Of a stretch of 6,358 nucleotides of DNA, positions 1 to 4,613 are shown piece by piece. How positions within the stretch are numbered: position 1 is the first letter of the stretch; each line of letters begins with the position of its first letter. Both the position numbers and the translations under genes were made by a program. The stretch is from an uncultured Eggerthella sp. (GTDB lineage Bacteria; Actinomycetota; Coriobacteriia; Coriobacteriales; Eggerthellaceae). The DNA lies in assembly GCA_902470405.1 (NCBI GenBank), contig CABRGJ010000050.1, positions 1 to 6,358 of the forward strand, given 5' to 3'. Under the pieces are notes generated by a model that made no database searches, had not been told where the DNA came from, and saw only the letters and a program-made list of their open reading frames with translations.

Positions 1-1
1 C

Positions 2-550
2 TTCCATATCGAGCCAAGCGTTATCGCGCTGGCTGCCGCAGGCATCATGCTCATCATCAGCGGTGCTGACATGGAAAAGACAATCCGCGAAGTCGAATGG
101 ACCACCATCGGCTTCTTCGCAGGCCTCTTCGTCGTTGTTGGCGGCATGGCTGAAACTGGTGTCATCCAGATGATGGCACAATGGATGATCGATCTGACGG
201 GTGGCGATCTGCTCCTCTCCCTGATCATTCTGGTCTGGGCGAGCGCGATCATCTCGTCGATCCTTGATAATATCCCCCTTGTTGCAACGCTCATCCCTAT
301 CATCACTACGATGGGCGCTTCCGGCATCGATGTTGCGCCACTCTGGTGGGCTATTTCGTTGGGCGCGTGTTTGGGCGGCTGCGGCACGCTGATCGGCGCG
401 TCAGCAAACGTTGTGATGGCATCTATTTCCGAGCGTCATGGTTATCCGCTTTCGTTCATGGAATACACTAAGGTCGGCTTCCCGATCATGATCTTCTGCA
501 CGGCTATTGCCTGCGTCTACCTGATCGTCCGCTTCGTTGTTCTAGTATAG
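2..550 (+). CDS. ArsB/NhaD-type permease (ion transporter superfamily), C-terminal part, 5' truncated by window edge
   Basis: The frame is open from base 2 (FHIEPSVIAL...) through the ATG at 47 to TAG at 548-550, so that Met is internal and 182 residues of the C-terminal half are present. The protein is a polytopic inner-membrane transporter. It shows the short charged stretch EKTIREVEW followed by a hydrophobic GLFVVVGGM segment, then DNIPLVATLIPI and LGGCGTLIGASANVV, all typical of the ArsB/NhaD/P-protein group (COG1055-like; anion or Na+/H+ exchange). At least four hydrophobic segments are visible, and the protein ends on a membrane helix (IMIFCTAIACVYLIVRFVVLV). The family motif is usually GGNGTLIGASAN; here the Asn position is Cys (codon 380-382). 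The transported ion cannot be assigned. The next gene follows after 9 nt, so the two are probably co-transcribed. Confidence 0.85.
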   Translation, partial: FHIEPSVIALAAAGIMLIISGADMEKTIREVEWTTIGFFAGLFVVVGGMAETGVIQMMAQWMIDLTGGDLLLSLIILVWASAIISSILDNIPLVATLIPIITTMGASGIDVAPLWWAISLGACLGGCGTLIGASANVVMASISERHGYPLSFMEYTKVGFPIMIFCTAIACVYLIVRFVVLV

Positions 551-559
551 GGATAGATC

Positions 560-1372
560 ATGAAGATAGGATTCATTGGAGCAGGTAAAGTAGGTACGAC
601 GCTTGGCAAGTACCTGGCGCCACATCACGAGATCGTCGGCTATACCAGTGCTTCATCGGATTCTGCACACGAAGCTGCCAAATTCACTGGTTCCCAAGCA
701 TTCGAATCTTTTAACGAGCTGATCCCCCTTTGTGATACCGTCTTCATCACCGTACCCGATGGGAAGATCGCTGAGGTGTGGAACGAGATCTTGACGAGTG
801 CTGTCGATCTGACGAACAAGAACATCGCACATTGCAGTGGCGCTTTGGCCTCCGATGCTTTCGTTGATCGTGAAGTGCGCGGAGCATTCGGCTATTCCAT
901 CCATCCGCTCTTCGCTGTTCCATCAAAAACCGAAACCTATCAGGAGCTGCACAGGGCGTTCTTCGCCGTCGAAGGAGATGCGGCACATCTCGATGAGATG
1001 GTGCGATTGATCGCAGATGAAGGCAACCTGGTCCAGGTGATCGATTCCGCTGAAAAGGTCCGCTATCATGCGGCCGCTGTACTCGCATCGAATCAAGTGA
1101 TCGCGCTCTATCAGCGTGCTTGCGACGAGCTCGTGCGTTGCGGCTTCTCGCTCGAGAACGCCGAGCGAGCACTTGCTCCCCTGTTCCTTGGCAATGCAGA
1201 GCATGTTGCGCATGACGGCGTTATCGCATCGCTCACGGGTCCTGCTGAACGCGGCGATATGATAACCATCGAAAAGCATCTAGACTGCCTCGACGGAACC
1301 ACGCGCGATGTCTATGCGCTTTTGAATGAGACCTTGCTCGATATTGCTGATCGCAAGCACGGGCGCGCATGA
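560..1372 (+). CDS. Rossmann-like/DUF2520 domain protein (putative NAD(P)-binding oxidoreductase)
   Basis: A complete 270-aa protein. The N-terminal half is a Rossmann fold: MKIGFIGAGKVGTTL carries the dinucleotide-binding GxGxxG at residues 7-12, and further strands lie at DTVFITVPDG (59-68) and NIAHCSGAL (88-96), followed by SIHPLFAVP (113-121). The C-terminal helical half has the DUF2520 hallmarks YHAAAVLASN (169-178) and GPAERGD (227-233). Family members resemble ketopantoate or F420-dependent reductases, and some sit near pantothenate genes elsewhere, but no pantothenate gene is visible here. The substrate is unknown. The start is ATG at 560 with AGGGA (549-553) overlapping the stop of the upstream permease gene, which suggests translational coupling. 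A hairpin terminator follows the stop by about 33 nt. The protein is probably cytoplasmic; no signal peptide is seen. Confidence 0.88.
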   Translation: MKIGFIGAGKVGTTLGKYLAPHHEIVGYTSASSDSAHEAAKFTGSQAFESFNELIPLCDTVFITVPDGKIAEVWNEILTSAVDLTNKNIAHCSGALASDAFVDREVRGAFGYSIHPLFAVPSKTETYQELHRAFFAVEGDAAHLDEMVRLIADEGNLVQVIDSAEKVRYHAAAVLASNQVIALYQRACDELVRCGFSLENAERALAPLFLGNAEHVAHDGVIASLTGPAERGDMITIEKHLDCLDGTTRDVYALLNETLLDIADRKHGRA

Positions 1373-1405
1373 GGCAAGGTGCTTCTCTTCAGTTGAGCTT
1401 AAACG

Positions 1406-1430
1406 AAAGGCTGCCAACTGGCAGCCTTTT
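1406..1430 (+). terminator. Intrinsic terminator of the permease-DUF2520 unit
   Basis: A perfect 10-bp inverted repeat, AAAGGCTGCC (1406-1415) and GGCAGCCTTT (1420-1429), surrounds an AACT loop and ends in TTTT (1427-1430). It lies 33 nt past the DUF2520 stop. The U-tract is short. The stem is equally good on the other strand (tail TTTCGTTT), so it may also back up termination of rplL transcripts. Confidence 0.8.
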
Positions 1431-1453
1431 CACATCTTGCGTACTGCTATAAC

Positions 1454-1482
1454 AAAAGGCTCGCCGTTTCCGACGAGCCTTT
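1454..1482 (-). terminator. Intrinsic terminator of the rplJ-rplL operon
   Basis: Read on the - strand this is a 12-bp stem: AAAGGCTCGTCG (1482-1471), a GAAA loop (1470-1467), CGGCGAGCCTTT (1466-1455), then a further T. It contains one U-G wobble and a GNRA tetraloop. On the + strand the wobble becomes an A-C mismatch and the loop is UUUC, so the structure is built for the rplL transcript, whose stop lies 45 nt upstream. Confidence 0.85.
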
Positions 1483-1527
1483 CATGATGCATGAATCTAA
1501 AAGATCCAGACAGAGACTGAAGTAGAT

Positions 1528-1914
1528 TTACTTCAGGGTAACAGCAGCACCAGCCTCTTCCAGAGCGGACTTCATTTCCTCTGCCTTGTCCTTTGCAACG
1601 CCTTCCTGGATGGTAGCAGGTGCACCCTCGACGAGCTCCTTTGCTTCCTTCACGCCCTGACCGGTGATCTCGCGGACAGCCTTGATGACAGCGATCTTGT
1701 TGTCGCCGAAGCCCTCGAGAACAACGTCGAATTCAGACTTCTCTTCACCAGCACCAGCGTCGCCACCAGCAGCAGCACCTGCAGCGCCAGCAACCATGAC
1801 GGGTGCAGCAGCAGATACGCCGAATACTTCTTCGAGTTCCTTGACGAGCTCAGAAAGCTCGAGTGCAGGCATTTCCTTCAATGCTTCTACGATTTCTTCA
1901 CGAGTTACAGCCAT
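1528..1914 (-). CDS. rplL: 50S ribosomal protein L7/L12
   Basis: A full-length 128-aa L7/L12, the multicopy stalk protein that binds L10 as dimers and recruits EF-Tu, EF-G and other GTPase factors to the ribosome. Residues 1-33 ([15 protein letters not shown]...EEVFGVS) form the helical dimerisation/L10-binding domain. Residues 35-56 are an Ala/Gly-rich flexible hinge ([22 protein letters not shown]). Residues 60-128 are the globular factor-binding domain, with [14 protein letters not shown] (72-85) and [12 protein letters not shown] (88-99). The ATG at 1914 is preceded by AAGGAG seven nt upstream. The gene follows rplJ after 96 bp containing hairpins and is the last gene of the operon. rpoB, which often follows rplL, is absent; a terminator and a convergent gene come next. 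Confidence 0.98.
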   Translation of the reverse strand: MAVTREEIVEALKEMPALELSELVKELEEVFGVSAAAPVMVAGAAGAAAGGDAGAGEEKSEFDVVLEGFGDNKIAVIKAVREITGQGVKEAKELVEGAPATIQEGVAKDKAEEMKSALEEAGAAVTLK

Positions 1915-1938
1915 TGTATGACTCCTTCTTGATTCCTT

Positions 1939-2019
1939 TGCCTTACGGCATTTCTTTCATTCAAGCGGCAACACTATGCTGCCATTTTTAGCCCAAAGGC
2001 TAGGCAGCTTTTAGGCTGC
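1939..2019 (-). promoter_or_regulatory. rplJ-rplL junction with alternative RNA hairpins
   Basis: On the - strand, GCTGCC (2008-2003) can pair with downstream GGCAGC (1983-1978), enclosing a stacked TAGCC-TTTG-GGCTA hairpin (2002-1989) with a 5-nt AAAAT bulge on the 3' side. The same GCTGC can instead pair with upstream GCAGC (2019-2015), which overlaps the rplJ stop codon at 2013-2011. A small TGCC-GTAA-GGCA hairpin with a GNRA loop follows at 1950-1939, about 24 nt before the rplL ATG. No long T-tract follows the large stem, so it is not an obvious terminator. A role in RNA processing, or in raising L12 output over L10, is inference. Confidence 0.4.
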
Positions 2020-2532
2020 ATTCTTCTGATCTGCGATTGCGCCGATCGTACGAGCAAGCTGCTCGGCCGGACCGTTGAGCACGCGAACGATCTGAGACAT
2101 AGGGTTCTGCAGAGAACCGAGGAGCTTTGCGATGAGCTCTTCGCGGGATGGAAGAGAAGCAATCTTCTGGACTGCATCTGCATCGACGAAACCGCCGTCC
2201 ATGATGCCGCCTTTGATGACCAACGTCTCGTTCTTCTTCGCAAAATCGCGAATCGTCTTTGCAGAAGCGACCGGGTCGCCATCTGCGAAGATGAAAGCGG
2301 AAGGACCAGAAAGAACCTGATCCATCTCAGGCATCTCCATTTCCTTGAGCGCGATCTGCATGAGGGTGTTCTTGTAGACCTTCATGATCGCACCGGATTC
2401 ACGGATGCTGCGGCGAAGTTCCTGGGATTCCTTAACGGTAAGACCGCGATAGTCGACCACCCAAACTGCCTGGACATCGGTAAGATCTGCCTTGATCTGC
2501 TCGAGAGCTTCAGTATTCTTTGCGCTTGGCAT
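2011..2532 (-). CDS. rplJ: 50S ribosomal protein L10
   Basis: A complete 173-aa L10, the base of the ribosomal stalk. It anchors L12 dimers to 23S rRNA near L11. The N-terminal rRNA-binding domain is recognisable by VVDYRGLTVKESQELR (25-40) and KVYKNTL (51-57). The C-terminal helix (SQIVRVLNGPAEQLARTI...) is the L12-binding arm, of a length normal for mesophilic bacteria. The ATG at 2532 has a textbook AAGGAGGT (2548-2541) 8 nt upstream. Upstream lie a dedicated promoter, an L10-type leader and an attenuator terminator, so expression is probably under feedback by L10 or the L10-L12 complex. Genes for L11 and L1, often just upstream, are not here. Confidence 0.98.
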   Translation of the reverse strand: MPSAKNTEALEQIKADLTDVQAVWVVDYRGLTVKESQELRRSIRESGAIMKVYKNTLMQIALKEMEMPEMDQVLSGPSAFIFADGDPVASAKTIRDFAKKNETLVIKGGIMDGGFVDADAVQKIASLPSREELIAKLLGSLQNPMSQIVRVLNGPAEQLARTIGAIADQKNAA

Positions 2533-2592
2533 TCAGTTGCACCTCCTTCTTTTCAAAACTCGGGTTCCGCCCCATCGAGTGGATCGAATCCT

Positions 2593-2632
2593 GAAAAGAA
2601 AACGACCCCTGTGTCCATGACAGCAGGGGTCG
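2593..2632 (-). terminator. Attenuator terminator in the rplJ leader
   Basis: On the - strand, CGACCCCTG (2632-2624) pairs with CAGGGGTCG (2611-2603). Inside, after a bulged C (2623), TGTC (2622-2619) pairs with GACA (2615-2612) around an ATG loop. TTTTCTTTTC (2602-2593) follows directly. This is a strong intrinsic terminator located 61 nt before the rplJ start, inside its leader. Its 5' arm contains CCTGCTGTC (2627-2619), the exact complement of GACAGCAGG at 2707-2699 in the L10-binding element, so an antiterminator can compete with it. No terminator is visible after the upstream membrane-protein gene, so this hairpin may also end transcripts reading through from there. Confidence 0.88.
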
Positions 2633-2649
2633 ACAAAGCCTGAATGAGC

Positions 2650-2746
2650 TTATCTCTCAACCACCTCGGCGGGCTGCTTGCGCAATTAAACGTGCGTACC
2701 TGCTGTCTTGGGTAGCGGAACAATTATTCCTGTGCTTCAACGAAGC
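2650..2746 (-). promoter_or_regulatory. L10 leader (ribosomal protein autoregulatory RNA element)
   Basis: The - strand RNA carries the signatures of the L10 leader family: CTACCCAAGACAGCAGG (2715-2699) and, about 30 nt on, GCCGAGGTGG (2670-2661). CTACC (2715-2711) can pair with GGTGG (2665-2661, one U-G pair), placing AAGA opposite CCGA in a kink-turn-like internal loop as expected of the L10-binding fold. Nearer the 5' end are two small hairpins: GCTTC-GTT-GAAGC (2746-2734), at about the predicted transcript start, and GGAA-TAATTG-TTCC (2730-2717). The element lies between a clear promoter and an intrinsic terminator, so control is most likely by attenuation. L10(L12)4 binding would free the terminator arm and lower rplJL expression. 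Confidence 0.85.
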
Positions 2747-2752
2747 CTATTC

Positions 2753-2781
2753 ATTATTTCAGTACCGAGCTCCTTCGTCAA
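2753..2781 (-). promoter_or_regulatory. Sigma-70-type promoter of rplJ-rplL
   Basis: On the - strand, TTGACG (2781-2776; 5/6 to consensus) is followed by a 17-bp spacer and AATAAT (2758-2753; 5/6 to TATAAT). TGA (2761-2759) directly before the -10 forms an extended -10 element. The predicted start is near 2748-2745, giving a leader of about 215 nt before the rplJ ATG. The promoter sits only about 40 bp past the stop of the upstream membrane-protein gene. Confidence 0.82.
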
Positions 2782-2820
2782 GCACGATCAAGTGAAAGGT
2801 CACGGGAGCAGTGCCGTAAG

Positions 2821-4599
2821 CTATTCCCCGATCGAGTCGACCACGACCATGCTACCTTCACTAGCACCATGGTTGAGCACGATCACATCGCCTACCTTGT
2901 ATCGCACGATGTCCACAACACTTGCGACCGCACAATCGAAGATAGCTTGCTGACCGTCGAGAATAAGATAGTAGTGCGAATTGCCATCGATGACCACTGG
3001 CGATATCGATGCGATGGTGCCAGATGTCTGGCCTGCTGCAGACGTAGCCGTCGCATCGGAGCCGCCCACATTGATGCCCTGATTCACCAGCAATTGTTCA
3101 TAAGATTTCTCAGTCGCACCGAGCGTATCGCCTACTGCAACATTCTGATAGCGCTGAATGTCGACCATCGCATACATCTTTACGAGGCCCGCTGCATCCT
3201 TCAGCGCCATGAAGTAAGTAGGCTGGCCATCCACATTCAACAACAAGGGGAAGGTCGCATCATACTGGAGATGCTGCACCTGGCCCTCAGCCGAACGCAT
3301 GGCTGATTCTTCGGTCGCGCCTGCAACCGAGTAGAACTTCGATTCACCCGTGCGCTGATTGATCATAACGCAGCCGATGATGGAGTTATCAGCCGTAGCC
3401 GAGGTAACGCCACTATAGACCCACACGTCATCATCTTTAGCGATGTAATTGAAACCACTCTTACCATCGGTGGAGGGCGTGGTCTGCTTCACACCATTCT
3501 GGCCGAGCCATGAGTTGATCCACCCGCCCGAAAGCGCACCTGACCAGTTGTACTGCTGGATGAGCAGCTCTGCTGGATATACACGGTCGATCCATTCTGG
3601 TACATCTTCGACAGCGATCTCCTGGCATTCACCAGTCGATGCATTGCAAAGTACGATTCCTGAAATGGTAGTACCGCCGAATAGACCGATGGAGCGCTTC
3701 TGGATCGGATAGATCCAATACGGGTTGCCCTCGTCGTCGATCTCAAAGGATTTCTCATCGAACATATAGAACGGGTAGCTGAGCTGAACATGACGATCGA
3801 CGTTGTAGAAGAACGGGTCGGAATCCGAATAACGGATCGGGTTCTCCAGGCGTACGATCTCCGTATCCTGCGTGGACATATTTACGATGACATAGGCTGG
3901 AATGCCGCCGTCTTTATTCGCCCACCACTTGAAAAAGTCTGCATAGTTCAGCGGGCTAACACGAACGGGCTGACCTTTATAGTTGATCTGAGAATACAAG
4001 TCTGAGATCTCAAACTGAGAGACATAGTCAGCCATAGTGCCCATGGTGCGGTTACCAAGCAACACCGCAGAATCTTTGTCGATGAAGGGAATCTCACTGT
4101 AATCGACCTCTTGGATGTCAGTTGCGAAATCCGCATCTTCTGTGGTAAGGATGGTCGAGAACTTCTCAGCATTACCCGGGAAGAAGGACTGCGATGCAAC
4201 CCAACCGATAGCACCTACGCATGCAATAGCGATGGGGATGACCATAAGGCGGGTGAAAAGCTTCGCTTTCTTCGGACTTGCCTCGCGCTTGCCTACCCCT
4301 GTCTGATAGATCTGACGGAATACGTACAGAACGAACGTTACGACTGCCAGAATAAGGATAAGAAAGCCCCATAGATCGATACTATGGATGTTGATAGGTG
4401 GATGGAACCACCAATATGCGAGCGCGATGACGAGCAATGCAACGATGATAGCGATGATAAGGGTACGCTTCTTCAGGTGCGAGAAGCGCGATTTGATCTT
4501 ATCGAAATCGGCACCAAGGCCACTGCCTCCGCCTGATTCTTGCGCTTGTTTGATGAAATCGGACCAGTTGATCGGCCCTTGCTGTTTGGGGTCGCTCAC
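2821..4599 (-). CDS. Uncharacterised membrane protein: three N-terminal TM helices and a large external region
   Basis: I do not recognise a named function. The start chosen is GTG at 4599: AAGGAG (4612-4607) sits 7 nt before it and 14 nt separate it from the upstream stop. ATGs at 4659 or 4629 would overlap the upstream gene. The product is 592 aa. Residues 1-44 are cytoplasmic, with a Gly/Ser stretch and a basic KSRFSHLKKR. TM helices lie at about 46-65, 75-94 and 117-136, with a basic loop at 104-117, so the positive-inside rule puts residues 137-592 outside. The external part contains two similar modules (about 292-349 and 391-444), each with a G-V-x2-N-x2-TGE core, reminiscent of PepSY-like folds. 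A Ser/Thr/Ala/Gly linker (about 512-526) leads to a small beta-rich C-terminal domain (527-592) that could be OB-like. The protein resembles conserved unknown membrane proteins of Gram-positive bacteria, from memory only. It is last in the dehydratase operon; no terminator follows before the rplJ promoter. Confidence 0.85.
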   Translation of the reverse strand: MSDPKQQGPINWSDFIKQAQESGGGSGLGADFDKIKSRFSHLKKRTLIIAIIVALLVIALAYWWFHPPINIHSIDLWGFLILILAVVTFVLYVFRQIYQTGVGKREASPKKAKLFTRLMVIPIAIACVGAIGWVASQSFFPGNAEKFSTILTTEDADFATDIQEVDYSEIPFIDKDSAVLLGNRTMGTMADYVSQFEISDLYSQINYKGQPVRVSPLNYADFFKWWANKDGGIPAYVIVNMSTQDTEIVRLENPIRYSDSDPFFYNVDRHVQLSYPFYMFDEKSFEIDDEGNPYWIYPIQKRSIGLFGGTTISGIVLCNASTGECQEIAVEDVPEWIDRVYPAELLIQQYNWSGALSGGWINSWLGQNGVKQTTPSTDGKSGFNYIAKDDDVWVYSGVTSATADNSIIGCVMINQRTGESKFYSVAGATEESAMRSAEGQVQHLQYDATFPLLLNVDGQPTYFMALKDAAGLVKMYAMVDIQRYQNVAVGDTLGATEKSYEQLLVNQGINVGGSDATATSAAGQTSGTIASISPVVIDGNSHYYLILDGQQAIFDCAVASVVDIVRYKVGDVIVLNHGASEGSMVVVDSIGE

Positions 4600-4613
4600 G
4601 AAGTGGCTCCTTA

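Noticed and set aside
747..1172. 141-codon - strand open frame inside the DUF2520 gene
   Set aside because: An Arg/Ser-rich low-quality translation typical of antisense frames; the + strand frame carries all conserved motifs.
1664..1921. 85-codon + strand frame antisense to rplL
   Set aside because: A Ser/Ala/Pro-rich translation mirroring the Ala/Gly hinge of L12; no independent ribosome binding site or motif.
2717..2730. TAATTG within 2717-2730 as an alternative -10 box for rplJ
   Set aside because: It has no good -35 at proper spacing and lies within the leader; TTGACG-17-AATAAT just upstream is far better.
2869..3306. 145-codon + strand frame antisense to the membrane protein gene
   Set aside because: His/Arg/Ile-rich shadow translation without recognisable domain; the - strand frame is 592 codons with good initiation signals.
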